From: Sweltsa coloradensis
Lineage: Eukaryota; Arthropoda; Insecta; Plecoptera; Chloroperlidae
Direction of reading: 5' to 3'
Length of the DNA stretch: 64,000 nt
Assembly: GCA_024449915.1 (NCBI GenBank)
Contig: JAMZAV010000160.1
Span: 682,001-746,000 of the forward strand
The position numbers and the translations under genes are program-made. Below the pieces are notes generated by a model. The model ran no database searches. It was given only the letters and a program-made list of their open reading frames with translations, and had not been told where the DNA came from. The first letter of the stretch is position 1. Every line of letters begins with the position of its first letter. This document shows positions 21,904 through 33,400 of this stretch, piece after piece.

Positions 21904-23094
21904 CAGCCAGGGTCATATATAAATCAAGAGGTCTGAAAGATACCTCTTTCACCGACATCTCGTGGTCAACTCTTGGTGCCATTATTTATATCGCCCTGTG
22001 AACTGCATTATCGATCGATGGAAGCCCCCTAGACTATTTGATGTTATTAATATTATTTAGGAGGCTTTGAAAGACTCTTGGTCAACAAAATAGTCAATAT
22101 CTAGAAGGCAGTCAGAAGAAAAATACAATTTTATCAAAACAAAAGCATAAAACAAACTTTGGGGGTTTGCAAATAAGACTTGACAGCTAGGATAGAATTA
22201 TTCAAAATTAATTAGAAACTAAGGCAAATATAAGAACTAAGGCATAGTCTTAATGCTATGCCTAGGCCAAGGTATCGATATATAATGGTCTCTTTACGTT
22301 TACCAAATCTAAATGTATGTTGAAGAGCAAGTAAGTTCTTGTCCTACCCTACAAGACTTTTAGTTTTTAAATCGATCATATTACCTCACTTCGATTACTG
22401 TGGTACTATGCTATGGGGTATTGACAACATGAGCCTAGATGCATTGCAGAGATTGCAGAGTAAAGGTCTAAAAATTGTACTAAAATGTGACAGGTTTACT
22501 CCAACTAAAGAAGTATTGCAAAGAGTCAACATGATATCTGTAAAACAAAGAATAGCGTTAAATGTTTTAGTTTTTATCTATAAGTTAGAGCAAGGAAGTC
22601 TACCTAAGTACTTGTGTAATATGATAGATCATAACAATGATGATAATTGTGTACATAACTTGAGGAATAAGGATCACATAAGTATTGGTAGAAGGAAATC
22701 AGTTCGATCCATGCATTCAATTTTTTATAGTGGTTTAAGGATGTATAACGAACTGGAACCAGGCATCAAGAATGCTAAACATGTACAGGAGTTCAAAGAT
22801 AATTGCCTTGCATTTGTAAATAAGAAATTTCCATGATATTGTATTATGTTTACTGATGTAACATAAATAGCTGTACTTGCTAAATAAATATATACAATAC
22901 AATACAATTATATTTCTTCTAGGCTTGATAGTTTCTCTGGTGAATAGAGAATTTTCCTTTGACATTAGCAGCCATGTTTCTTATTTACGTCGATAATGCA
23001 GTTCACAGGGCGATATAAATAATGTCACGAAAGGTTGACGGCCGAGAATGTCGGGAAGAGTTTTCAGACCTCTGATTTATATATGACCTGGCTG
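21904..23094. mobile_element. 1.19-kb element with ~110-bp terminal inverted repeats
   Basis: Left end CAGCCAGGGTCATATATAAA and right end (complement) CAGCCAGGTCATATATAAAT begin inverted repeats that extend to GCCCTGTGAACTGCATTATC at both inner borders. The middle of the arms has diverged. Satellite sequence resumes directly outside both ends. TA precedes the left end and CTA follows the right end, but a target duplication is not certain. No transposase; the interior carries a LINE 3' piece. Superfamily unassigned. Confidence 0.85.
22290..22915 (+). mobile_element. LINE 3' fragment inside the inverted-repeat element
   Basis: An open frame (to TGA at 22836) encodes RLLVFKSIILPHFDYC, LQRLQSKGLKIVL and IFYSGLRMYNELEPGIKNA. 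This is the C-terminus of a CR1/L2-like RT ORF (Y.S.I.PHF.YC...L...Q....I......FY.G...YN.LP). The tail is AATAAATATATACAATACAA, a microsatellite tail. The coding part is unusually well preserved, so insertion is comparatively recent. Confidence 0.8.
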
Positions 23095-23222
23095 CTAATT
23101 AGAACCCTAGCTATAGTATATTCCTCTTCTTTTTGCGATTTTGGACTCCTTCCACTATAATTCCTAAACTCATCCAACAAAATCGCTAGGAAGCTGCATT
23201 CAGATTAATTAACATTCCTTAA
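23095..23222. repeat. Satellite remainder after the inserted element
   Basis: Continues the ~180-bp unit (GACTCCTTCCACTATAATTC, CAACAAAATCGCTAGGAAGC), then the array stops at ATTAACATTCCTTAAG. Confidence 0.9.
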
Positions 23223-23346
23223 GTGAAGGAAGTGTGGCTCCAATAATTTTATGTGTCACAGATGCTGTGTTCTTTCTAATATGGTTTGTTTGAGTTTCTG
23301 TCTTATTTTCTACACTAAGTTACTAAGATTTGTTTTGTGTTCTTGA

Positions 23347-23460
23347 ATTTATTTATTTATTTTATTTTATACGTATTTTTTTATTTTAATGTCTATCATA
23401 TTCAGTTAAAAAACTGATTTACAACGGAGGAATATTGCAATTCCTGTGGTAAACTGTGGT
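23347..23460. mobile_element. LINE-type 3' end with TTTA tail
   Basis: TTTA repeats followed by GTCTATCATATTCAGTTAAA and ACTGATTTACAACGGAGGA. The same sequence occurs at 33030-33130, so it is a dispersed minus-strand LINE tail. Confidence 0.6.
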
Positions 23461-24004
23461 GCAGTTAATTACAGTGACAAAAATGATTGTTTTACATTAA
23501 TTATACAAATGCCACTTCACGTGGGCAACACTAAATAGTGCAGACAGAATTCCTGTCAGGAAAGGAGCTAGGCATTCAAAGAAACATGGTTTTTATTTAG
23601 GTAGCCATTTTTCATTGTCTACAAATTATCTTTAAAACTTGTTTTGTGCCATCAAAATAAGTGCAGTTCCCTAAAAAGTGATGTCTTTGGCATGTTAGTC
23701 AATCTTCCATGCAACCTTCTTGTTGAGAGTTAAAAGTCGCTGTACAGGTCAACTTTTACCTATTAAAATGCACTGGTGTTAAACTATCTATTTTATTTAG
23801 AAATGTTCAAATCTACCAATTGCAATTTATCATTCTAGGCCTATGTTATAGTTGTCCTGCAGCAAGTAGACCGAAGCACATGGTTTTGGCGGGCCAATGA
23901 GCGATCAGTATTTTAAATTGGAGACCGCTGCAATCCACCCACCGGTGACGTCAGCATCGGTTTACTTGCTTTGGAACAGTATATTAATCTTTGTAATGTT
24001 TTAG

Positions 24005-24306
24005 GTGTATTATGGCTATACAGCAATGTAATCCCTGGGTCACCCGAGGGGCTTGATATGTTGCGAGATATGGGAAAGAAAATATTTTACATAACCAATA
24101 ACAGCACTAAATCCCGTGAGGAGTTTGTGACTAAATGTGGCACCATGGGCTACACTGCTACTCGTGATAGTATTCTGTCCACGTCCTATCTCACAGCTTG
24201 CTATTTACATGATCTCAACTTCAAGAAGAGCGTTTATGTTGTTGGTTCACAAGGAATAACGCAGGAGCTTGACGAAGTCGGTATTGTTAATCATAACGTT
24301 CCTGGG
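24005..24306 (+). CDS. PGP-like exon 2
   Basis: Acceptor TTTTAG (AG 24003-24004), donor GGG|GTAAGT. Completes motif I (GVLW) and encodes motif II, YITNNSTKSREEF, then SVYVVGSQGITQELDEVGI. The longer open frame into the intron is not coding. Confidence 0.9.
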
Positions 24307-24458
24307 GTAAGTGAAAGAGTTGATTATTTCAAGCTTAACCTTGGTCCTTTGACTTATGGCTGTGGTTTTTTGGTCTTGTGGTTAGAATAGAATACTTATT
24401 AGGGTTCAATTTTTACATTTTGATGGCAATTTTATATTGTAGGGCCTATTACCCTTTA

Positions 24459-24885
24459 GTGTGGCCGATAGGTTCTGCTTCCAATGCAGAAGGTCCGGGG
24501 TTTGATTCCCACTTTTGGCAGAAGTTTTTTAACTTCTGATGTGGTCTTAAGTCCAATTCAGTTCTTGGCTTAGGAATGTGTAAAGTGACTTTGGAGCCGA
24601 CCTATAGCAACGAGGCACATAATCAATTCTAAGGTTGTTCCGAGTCAGCCTTTTCGATTCTGGCGCCAGTTGCGGGTGAAATCGTGCCTAGCCTGGATTG
24701 ATCGATGTTTCCTACTTAAATATTCCGGTCTCTAATGGGTCACTGTTTGCTCATCTATTGTGTCGGTGCCTACAGGGTTGGCTTGGTCTGCTTTAAATTT
24801 AATGTCCCCACTGAAAATACGTGAAAATACGTGACTGAGTGGGTAGACTCTAAATACTAATTTATTTTTTTATTTAAATTTAAGT
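24459..24885 (+). mobile_element. tRNA-derived SINE, copy 1
   Basis: Head with CTGCTTCCAATGCAGAAGGT (anticodon-arm-like) and GGGGTTTGATTCCC (B box). It is followed by a hairpin AGAAGTTTTTTAACTTCTGA and a ~300-bp body shared with the copy at 33767-34200 (GCCTACAGGGTTGGCTTGGT, CTGAGTGGGTAGACTCTAAA). A-rich/TTTATTT end. It lies in intron 2 of the phosphatase. Confidence 0.85.
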
Positions 24886-25169
24886 TAAAATGCATTTTCC
24901 TATCCTTCATGGAGGTAAAATATAAAACTACTACAAATAAAAATTTATATCGGACAATACTCTACACGAGCACGTAATGAATAGGCGTAGCGCCTTCCCA
25001 CATAAATACTGGTAGGCCTACTCACCTACAGCACTGGCAGGTGGCACAGACATGTCACATTAGTTGCGATGTTGACATGTCCAAAACAGTTTATTTCACC
25101 AATAAGCCTGCCTGTGTGTGTAAATTACAATACTTCTTGCTAATGTTATTACGTTTTTGTCTTGCACAG

Positions 25170-25392
25170 CCGGACCCTTTGCCATACAACCTTGAACAAT
25201 ATGTGACGAAAGATCTTAAGTTCGATCCTGATATTGGAGCCGTGGTTGTTGGATTTGACCCCCATATCAGCTTTCCCAAGATATTAAAGGCTGCAAGCTA
25301 CCTTAGTAATCCAGACTGTTTGTTTATTGCTACGAACAGAGACGAGAGGTTTCCAATGAAGCACGAGTTGTTGCCAAACCTAGTCGTACCTG
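25170..25392 (+). CDS. PGP-like exon 3
   Basis: Acceptor TTGCACAG, donor CCTG|GTACAG. Encodes the cap region: [20 protein letters not shown], then [14 protein letters not shown] and VVPG. The VGFD and ATN.D signatures are strongly conserved in PGP/PDXP proteins. Confidence 0.9.
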
Positions 25393-25923
25393 GTACAGTA
25401 TATCTTATGATTATGATTTGTCTCTAGTTATTCCATGTCTGTTTTCTTATTTGTGTATCTTAAATAAAATAGGCCTAATATAATGTTAGTGGTTGTTAAT
25501 AACATCTTGATATGTTCCTCGTAGTCTTCCAACACTTCTTAAATGACAAAATGTTAATGTATGTACGTGCCAAGACTAATTATTAGTCTTGAAGCGTAGA
25601 CCTACAGTACAATTATTGGTTATAAATTTATGGAGTACCGTAGTAGACAAACAAGGCCCTTCATGTTACGAGCAAAAGAGGCAAACTTTGTTGGGCCATA
25701 AGAAAAACCATTGTATTTGTGCAACATGTTTTGTGGAGCTCTAGGAGTAGTTCTGGCTCAATTCTATTGATATCTTATTTCCTATCTATATTTAGTATAT
25801 ACTCATTATTAGCTGATCACTCAAATATATATTTGAATAATTGTTGTAAAATATAACACAATTCCAAAGCTAGCCTATACTAACCCATACATTACTTACA
25901 TATTATTATGTAATTCTTTACAG

Positions 25924-26065
25924 GTACTGGGTCCATTGTAAAAGCTATAGAGACATGTGCAAATCGGGATGCTTTCACGATTGGAAAACCTAGCCCGTAC
26001 ATGTGTGACGCAATTGAAAAGCGATATAAGAACGATCCCAAGCGGACCCTAATGATTGGAGATCG
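25924..26065 (+). CDS. PGP-like exon 4
   Basis: Acceptor TTTACAG, donor GATCG|GTAAGA. Encodes GTGSIVKAIETCA, motif III lysine in IGKPSPYMCDAIEKRY, and RTLMIGDR opening motif IV. Confidence 0.9.
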
Positions 26066-26333
26066 GTAAGACCTAGATTAACTTGGTTACACTGCTATGT
26101 GAGCTGTAAATCGTTTTGAGACATAAGTATTAAAACTGGTGTGTTTATTATTTATTTATTATTAGATTAGAAATGGTGTGTTAATATCTACAGATCTTTT
26201 GTATAGTCAGTCCCTTAGTCTACACTATATTTTGATCTTGCAACACTTTTTGTCTAAGTGGGCATAATTTTGTTGTGAATTGTGTTTGTTGCATAGTTTT
26301 GTTGTATTTTGTCTAATATTTCTTATAGTCTGA

Positions 26334-27628
26334 CAGGGCCGGTTCGTGACATTTTGGCGCCCTAGGCAAGTGATTTTTTAGCGCCCCTCCCCCCCCCCCT
26401 CAAATAAATACAAGAAGGTTTTTACCTCTACGTCCGTCTGCAATGGGAGTCTGAGACCTCGGAAAGTCATCATTCACAAAAGTTGATGCCCAAACTTCTT
26501 CTTATTGCTAAATAGCCCTTGGGCTATTACGTCTTTGTTCCCACTACGAGCTGGAGCTCTTTATAGGATCATCTGATGTTTAAGTATGTTTCATGTTTTA
26601 TTGGTCTTTACTTTGTTGGGATGAAAAAAAAAGGATTGTAGCACATAGTGCTGTGTCATGGTTTTGATAAGGGATGTCATGATTATAATGGGAAGGTCAT
26701 TGGTCACTTATTATTAAGACATAAACGTTGGAAAAGTTGATGCAAATGGTTTAGAACTAGGAAGTCAGATAATGGAAATATTTGTTTTATGTATTGAATA
26801 CAGAATATTCATGTTGATCAACATAAGTCAGCAGCTCTTTATTGTCAGTTTTATAAATAAAATATTTAATAACATTATTAATTTGATTTTTTCCTACACT
26901 ATTCCTGTTCAATTGTTTCAAGTTAACGCGCCTTGCTTTGGTTTCGGCAAACACTTTTACTAGCGACGCGAGATCAAGCTGATGAGCTTCGTCATTTTCG
27001 ATCGAAAGCATGACAAGAGATGAAAGTCTGTCTTGATTCATGGTTGATCTCAAGTATGTTTTTATGAGTTTAAGTCTGGAAAAACTTCTCTCGCCACGGT
27101 GACAGGAATGGTCAAAAGAACTCGTAAGGCAATCCAAACATTAGGAAACAAATCCACCAAATCTTCTTTCTTCAGGAAGTCTAGTACAGCTAGTGGGTAG
27201 GCCTCTTTTTTGCCAGCATTCCTTGTTAATGCTGGAGCTCGTCAAAGAGTTGCACTCCGCTCACATCGCCAATGCAATGGCTTCTTGACTTTTGTCTGCC
27301 AATGCAAGGTGGAGATCAGAGCAGTGTTTCCTCAGTTCTTCTGCAATTGGTAGAACTTTAAGGTCGTACCGGTACAGAAATCCCCAAACATTTTGATGTT
27401 CCCTCTTCTGAACAAAACGTTCGTCTATTGATAGCAAGGCAGTGTTCAACAGAGTGTTGAAGAAATCAATCTCAATTCTCTTTTATATTGTTCTGTTAAG
27501 CTTATTATAGGCTAGCCTCAATCCACTGGGATGTGAATTAAAAATATTGTACATTCCAAAATTTGGGGCCCCCAAAATCTCAGCGCCCCGGCGGTCGCCC
27601 GGGTTGCCCTACCCACGAGCCGGCCCTG
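26334..27628 (-). mobile_element. hAT element (1,295 bp) in the last intron of the phosphatase
   Basis: Ends CAGGGCCGGTTCGTG and, inverted, CACGAGCCGGCCCTG. Flanking 8-mers TAGTCTGA (26326-26333) and TGGTCTGA (27629-27636) match at 7 of 8. Internally deleted: only C-terminal transposase pieces remain, on the minus strand. Confidence 0.9.
26787..27449 (-). pseudogene. hAT (ZMYM1-like) transposase C-terminal fragments
   Basis: Minus-strand frame 27137-26787 contains GERSFSRLKLIKTYLRSTMN and QDRLSSLVMLSIE, the hAT dimerisation region. Upstream, 27449-27261 encodes LLSIDERFVQKREHQNVWGF, typical of the region before it in ZMYM1-like proteins. The frames are not continuous and the catalytic core is missing. 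Confidence 0.8.
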
Positions 27629-28664
27629 TGGTCTGAGAAATGTTTTAGTGATACTACATCACTGATCCTTTGAAGGATGCTTGTTTTAAAACTCACACAT
27701 CACTCACTACCTTCAAGATTTGTATAGGAATATTCCAGCAGGCCTTAAAATTGAGAAAACCTGGATCTGTCATCTAGACCTAGGCACACAATAAGCCATG
27801 TGCTCCCATTGATATTAAACCCCTATTGTAGGCTAGATTAGCAGTGTCCAATACTTCCGCACAGGCGCAAGCGTAGCAAATTGAAGCGTCGAAAATCCAG
27901 TTCAAGATGGCGTTTTGGCGTTTTAATTTATGGTTTTTTAAAGCAAGAAAGTATTTTACTGGATTGTTTGATATGGTTTTAGCTTGTGCAGCATGTGAAT
28001 GCACAAACAGAAACAATAAGACGTTATTGCATAAGGGAATTTAGTAATCATTTGATGTTAAAGGCTAGTATGCTCAGCTGTCAAACTGGCGGCCATCTTT
28101 AAAAATATTCGGTCTACAAATCGCTCCCATTTAATTAACATGCAAACTGGGATTTCAAGATGGCTTCTAATTATTACGGAAGTGGACCACCGACTGCTTA
28201 TCTAGCCTACAGTAGTTAAATATCAATGTGTGCTACTATGTATTTTTTTATTAGTGTACATTCTTATGTAGGCCTATTAGCATTTGAATTTTGTTTCTGG
28301 TGGTCTGCATTAGCTTTGGATGTTCTAACCATAGAATTATCACTTGTAGTTGTAATGAATGTAATTTTATAATCGGAAAAAAAAAACAAAATCAATGTGT
28401 CAAAACTCGGCCTATGTTTGCGGTAGAGGAGAATTCTTTTAAGAGTTTTGGTGTGCCAATGAATGGTATATAATTATTAATTACTTATCGGTACCTACAA
28501 TTATAAAGCATGGAACAGTTTTTTAGGTCTTTTGAATGCGAGAAGAACATACAATAAACAATAGATTATAAATCTAATACTAAAAATCAATTGATTATAT
28601 AGTACTTATATTGATAATCTGCAGCATCTTGATTAATTTCCATGGTGTATTTCTTATATTTCAG

Positions 28665-28848
28665 TTGCAACACTGACATTATGCTGGGGAAACACGGAGG
28701 TTACCAGACTCTCCTGGTATTAACTGGAGTAACTTCCCTCAAGGAGCTTAACGAGTGGGAGAATTCGGGGCAAGCGGAGCACCAAGACCTCATTCCAGAT
28801 TATTACACCAACACTCTTGGAGATCTCGTCACTCTTTTGCTGATGTGA
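28665..28848 (+). CDS. PGP-like exon 5 with stop
   Basis: Acceptor ATTTCAG. Completes motif IV (GDRCNTDIMLGKHGG), then QTLLVLTGVTSLKEL and LIPDYYTNTLGDLVTLLL, stop TGA 28846-28848. No perfect AATAAA was found in the next 500 bp. Confidence 0.9.
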
Positions 28849-29406
28849 TGATTGCACATTTTATTTATCACCTACACCTACATAGTTAGTGATGTAAACG
28901 TTGTAGGCTGCTCAAACATAATTCTCCAGCTCGGCACACTTGTGCATTTTACTTATCTATATTAGTTGTGTACGGTAGGTACCTAGTTCTTTTCAATACT
29001 GTGCCATAATATTTCTCTTCAGCGTGATGTTGGTATTAGTTTTCTCATTTATCTATTGGTGCTAATTAAAAAGCTTTAAAATACTTAACTTCATAATAAG
29101 TTGTGCCATCTTAAATGTAGGCCTATGCTACAATAATTCCAAATTATTGTGTTTTTACTTTTTAGTAAAATAGCAACTTTAACCAGTGATTTTCAATTGT
29201 TGTAACACACGACAAATGGCTTTAAAATAATGGTTGTTGTATTTAAATGGTTGTTATTTTTCTGTATATAGTTAAAGTGTCCCTATTTTGTTCCCTGCAA
29301 TATGATGTCCTAGCTAAGCATGAACTCACCCCAGCATTGTTGCTAACGTACTGTGACTTCCGATTCGATTTGGAAAAAAATGAACATCTGTTCTAAAACC
29401 ATAGGC

Positions 29407-29856
29407 GTGCGCAGAGATTTTGCAATGGGGGGGGGGGGGTCACAGGACGGTAGCGGATCTAGGACAAAATCATGGGAGAGGGCGATTCACACCTTCATGT
29501 ATATCCGTGGGAAAGCAACAAAGCATGGGGATACAGGGCTCAAAGTCCCCCATAAATATAGCGCCACAGGTGAAATTCTATGAAAACCAGGTTTTTAGAG
29601 TACATTAGGTGCGCTTTAGAAAAAAGTGGTGGGCTGAAAGCAATACCGAAACAATGTAGTTTGTATGCGTCAATTTGTTTTGTCGTGATGTCGAGCTTAC
29701 AATTCACAGCATACATGGTAACATATTAACGTTTGACATTTCAGAGAATTGCATGTTAAAATAATAAACTATTATTATGGAATAATATGAAATATTTTTT
29801 AAGAATCATTGGGGGGGGGGGGGGTGCGATCGCCCCCCTATATCCGCCACTGCCAC
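29407..29856. repeat. Mixed MITE ends with poly-G runs
   Basis: GCGTGCGCAGAGATTTTGCA plus a G run opens it. ATCGCCCCCCTATATCCGCC then ACTG closes it. The right half shares words with the hAT MITE at 48886-49461 in reverse orientation. Probably two adjacent hAT-type ends; limits approximate. Confidence 0.5.
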
Positions 29857-30400
29857 AGGATTGCCATACCGATAGGGGAATGGCGGTGGTGGAGGAGGGA
29901 CGGCTGGGTCATAGCCCTAGCCGCCGGAGTCAAAAATCTTTTGAGGGAGGGCTTAAAAAACATATTTGAGAGTAAGAATGGCTATTTGAAACTTATTTAA
30001 AAGTGAGATGATGAGAGAAAAAGGTAGGTAAAGGTTTCGAAAAACTAAGTAGATATTATATAACTTTATTTTTTATGTTTTAATCAATTATTTTTACTTT
30101 TTAGTGAATTTTCAAGAAGGCTAGCAGCTTCATGGGGGGGGGGGGGGGCAAAGAAATACATCACTATTTTGTGACAATATAATTGTAATGCTATGCTTGA
30201 TTATGAAAGATACAAGTACCTACAGTAAACTGAATCTCATTTATGTTTGTTAAAGCGGTCTTGACTACATATTAAGCATTGGAATATTTATAAGTAGGCT
30301 ATGTAGTATTATGGGAGGGAAATGTGTAAACAAAATGTGTAACGTCTTAACTAATTGGGCCAGTGTAAAGCACCCTTGCTTCCAATGCATGGATGCTGTG

Positions 30401-30500
30401 ATGTGCCTACCACTACCGGGATAGGAGTGTCGGGAGTCGTCTCTCCTGCGATGTGCCTACCACTACCGGGATAGGAGTGTCGGAGGCGTCTCTCCCGCGA
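30401..30500. repeat. 50-bp tandem duplication
   Basis: GATGTGCCTACCACTACCGG then GATAGGAGTGTCGG and CGTCTCTCC appears twice with two small differences. Confidence 0.85.
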
Positions 30501-30568
30501 TGTCCACCATTGTTATCTAGATAATAGATAACCAGATAACAAACCAGGGAAAACGTGAGGTCCATAAT

Positions 30569-31120
30569 CAGGGCTCGAATTTAACGCTCGCCCGGACGCC
30601 CGAGGCGAGTGTATTGTTGCGCTGGCGAGTAACTTTTGGAAACCACTTGCCCAATTTTTTGGTTAGCTGTAACATAAATTGGGTACATTACGTTTCTAAC
30701 TACGCGGTCAACAAATATGTGGCGGTATTTACAAGGAGTTGATAACCCAAACAAGAAATAGTAACCTAATCCTACTGCAGACAATGCAAAATATGAGAAG
30801 AATCGTGTGCGCCTTTTTCAAGAACGCTGGATAACAGAACACACATGGCTACGTTTTGACCAACAACAAAATTCAATGTTTTGTTCTGTTTGTGAGATAT
30901 CTAACGTAGGAGATAAACACGATCCATTTGTAAAGGGTAGCCAAATATTACATAATTAATTATTATTATGAAATTACGTATTTAAGTTATAGCAGTACTA
31001 CCTAGTAGTGGTTTGGAGTAGGAATACGGACGAGTGTTTTTAATTTCGGACTAGTAAATTTGCAAGAGCACTCGCCCGGAGAGCGAGTGCTAAATATTTT
31101 TTTTCAAAATTCGAGCCCTG
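30569..31120 (+). mobile_element. hAT element (552 bp) with perfect target duplication
   Basis: Ends CAGGGCTCGAATTTAACGCT and, inverted, CAGGGCTCGAATTTTGA. The 8-mer TCCATAAT is identical on both sides (30561-30568 and 31121-31128). Both subterminal regions carry ACTCGCCCGG-like words. A short frame at ~30786-30959 encodes RLFQERWITEHTWLRFD and SMFCSVCE, a recognisable N-terminal zinc-finger piece (FCxxC) of a ZNF862-like hAT transposase. The rest is deleted. Confidence 0.9.
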
Positions 31121-31406
31121 TCCATAATTGAAGTGTTCAATTCTGACTGTACCTAATAATCATAATAATTTATAACCTACTAGACCAATTTAAATATAGG
31201 CATTACCACTGTGCAATAAACACAATTCAAATTATCAAATTTCAATAAACGATTGTCAATTAATTACGATGTATGTCAGAATTAGGCCTTTATATTATTA
31301 AGCATAGGTAAATTTTTAATGCTTGATTAACATTTCAATGGATGCAAAATACACAGGGAATAATTTACATAGTAGGGTATATGAAAAGAAGCCAATCGGC
31401 TATATT

Positions 31407-31565
31407 ACTTGCAAGAGAAGAGTTTACAGGAAAGAAAAAACGATACAAAACAGCCTGGGATCCAAGTTTTGAAATAGTTTTGAAATTGGAACTATGCATG
31501 CACATTTTCACTTGCTGATTATTTTTCTTTTCTTGCCCAACCTGTAAACTCTTCTCTTGAAAGTA
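31407..31565. repeat. Inverted repeat, ~24-bp arms
   Basis: GCAAGAGAAGAGTTTACAGG and its inverted match CCTGTAAACTCTTCTCTTG flank ~110 bp. Probably a small MITE; no target duplication resolved. Confidence 0.6.
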
Positions 31566-31597
31566 CACTTGGGAATCCAATTAATCCTATACTTACA

Positions 31598-31910
31598 AAA
31601 AAAAAAAAAAAAAAAAAATGCCAAAGTCGTTGTTAAACGAGTGAGTGAGCCACGTGTTGAGTACCCGGTAATATTCCTTTTATTCCCCCTACCCTAGGCC
31701 TCCCTAGCCTATCATAGGCTAGAGCATTATGGCACCTGGGGCGAAGCCCCAGCCGCCGGAGGCCCTTTCGCCGAAGGCTTAAAAACATTTCACCATACTA
31801 CAGTTATTTCGTAATTTTTTATCAGCACTCGGACTCTGTAAACGATGTTTTACTGCAACTATCTGCAATCTAAAAACTAGAAAAAGAACGTGAAGTGGCC
31901 CATTTTAATA
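31598..31910. repeat. Dispersed MITE-family fragment after poly-A
   Basis: After an A run come GCCAAAGTCGTTGTTAAACG, AGTGAGTGAGCCACGTGTTG and CTATCATAGGCTAGAG, shared with 48472-48620. Then GGGGCGAAGCCCCAGCCGCC and GTAAACGATGTTTTACTGCA are shared with 45960-46150. Confidence 0.7.
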
Positions 31911-32036
31911 AATTTCAACCTAATTTGTTTATGTAATGACGAAGCACACAGGCTAACATAGTATTCGTTGTACCAAGGTGACTGTCGAATTGTATAAGTG
32001 TATGTGCATATTACTACGGAAATTCTGGGATTAATA

Positions 32037-32835
32037 CTTAAGATAAGATAAGAATAGCATATTTTATTAGCTCAAATCAGCTGAACATACATTTTACATA
32101 CCATCTTATAACAATACAAAATTACAATTCTTCCAAAGATGTTTCTTTACATAATGCACACAAAGAAACAACACAATCAACAACAAATTTAATCCAAAGT
32201 AACAATACAAGTTATTCCTTACACTACATACAATTATAACACTCTTGAATTTTTAGTAAATTTACTAATTTTACTCTTAAAAACATCTAACGATTTGATT
32301 TCTTTTAACTCTGCTGGCAAGTTATTATAGTCTTTGATTCCTGAATAAAAAAACAGATTTCATTAGTTTGCTCATTTTACAAAAATTTAATTTATCATTG
32401 TTTAGAATTCTATTCCTTGTATTTATAGTTTGAGGAGAATTAATTTGCATGCTGTTCATACAATCCATTAAATACTAATGTGGCATCATTCCATTCTTGA
32501 TTTTGAAAAAAGTGTTAAAACTTAATACTGTACATACTATTTTCCTAAATTGACATCCAGTCCAACATCAGCAATAAAGAAGAAGTTGGCACTACTTAAT
32601 TAACTCTTAAAATGCATCTCATTGCTCTATTTTATAGCTTTTGAAGTCTTAGCCAATCTTCTTCCCAATCTTTTTTACTAAATAATCTACATGGTATTTA
32701 AAATTAAGTCTGTTATCAATAAAATAACCAAGATATTGAAACACTTGAAGATTAATTCCATCGATTAAAACATTTAAACCCAGACTAATATTATTTCTAA
32801 ATGCTTTTCCTATAACCATTACTTTGTACTCATGT
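32037..32835 (-). mobile_element. Minus-strand LINE 3' portion
   Basis: Minus-strand translation near 32350-32245 reads FYSGIKDYNNLPAELKEIKS, the LINE RT C-terminus. Complement of the lower end is TAATAAAATATGC then TCTTATCTTATCTTA, a microsatellite tail. Upstream coding sequence is heavily decayed. Confidence 0.7.
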
Positions 32836-33019
32836 TAGTTTTGCCCCCACCCCCCTGGACCAAACTTGGGGGGGGGGGGCATTGCCTTCCCCGGTTCCTA
32901 CGCCACTGACCAAACCCGTAATTGGGCTCGCCTGCCTATTCCAAAATAAATGTCTGAAAGAATATCAAAATGGCCCGACCGCTGACGCCAAAAAATGTGC
33001 CGAATTTTGTAACACAAAT

Positions 33020-33400
33020 AATGGATGTTTATTTATTTATTTATTTTTTATTTTTATTTATTTATTTAACGTCTATCCTATTCAGTTATAAAAACTGATT
33101 TACAAAGGAGGACAACTAAATAAATCTAATTACATAGATGCAGAAACAACAATAAATTACATTTTCGTAAATATTTGAAATAGTAGCATTACAACAACAA
33201 TGCATTTAACACAAGAATTTTGGTAACAAATTGAATGATATTATATGCATTTAATGAATGAATCAAATATAAAAAAGGGTGGAGAATGAAAAGAAAAGAA
33301 AAGAAAAGAAAAAAAAGAAAAAAAAAAGAAAAAAAGAAAGAAAGAAAGAAAGAAAAAAAAAAACATTAAAAAAGAAAAACGAAAAGAAAAAAACTGATTT
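33020..33400. repeat. LINE-type tail copy and purine-rich tract
   Basis: 33020-33130 repeats the TTTA-tailed sequence of 23347-23460 (ACGTCTATCCTATTCAGTTA). 33285-33395 is an A/G-only AAAGA/GAAA tract whose Lys-rich translation is not a protein. Confidence 0.7.

Larger units (their letters stand above)
18338..28848 (+). other. PGP: Gene span: HAD-family phosphoglycolate/glycerol-3-phosphate phosphatase (PGP/PDXP-like)
   Basis: Five exons with consensus GT-AG borders join to 942 bp from ATG 18362, exactly 314 codons with the stop (313 residues), or 321 from an in-frame ATG at 18338. Human PGP is about the same size. The family is cytosolic and dephosphorylates 2-phosphoglycolate and glycerol-3-phosphate, with PDXP acting on pyridoxal phosphate. 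HAD motif I is DCDGV (28-32, nucleophile Asp28, acid Asp30). Motif II is TNNS (61-64), motif III Lys227 in IGKPSP, and motif IV GDRCNTD (251-257). All catalytic residues are present, so it is probably functional. PGP versus PDXP orthology needs a tree. The 5.55-kb first intron holds a satellite, and the 2.6-kb last intron holds a hAT copy. Confidence 0.9.

Noticed and set aside
27840..28195. Possible hAT-like ends CAGTGTCCAATACTTCCG and inverted CGGAAGTGGACCACCGACTG
   Set aside because: The similarity is partial and the flanking 8-mers do not match convincingly.
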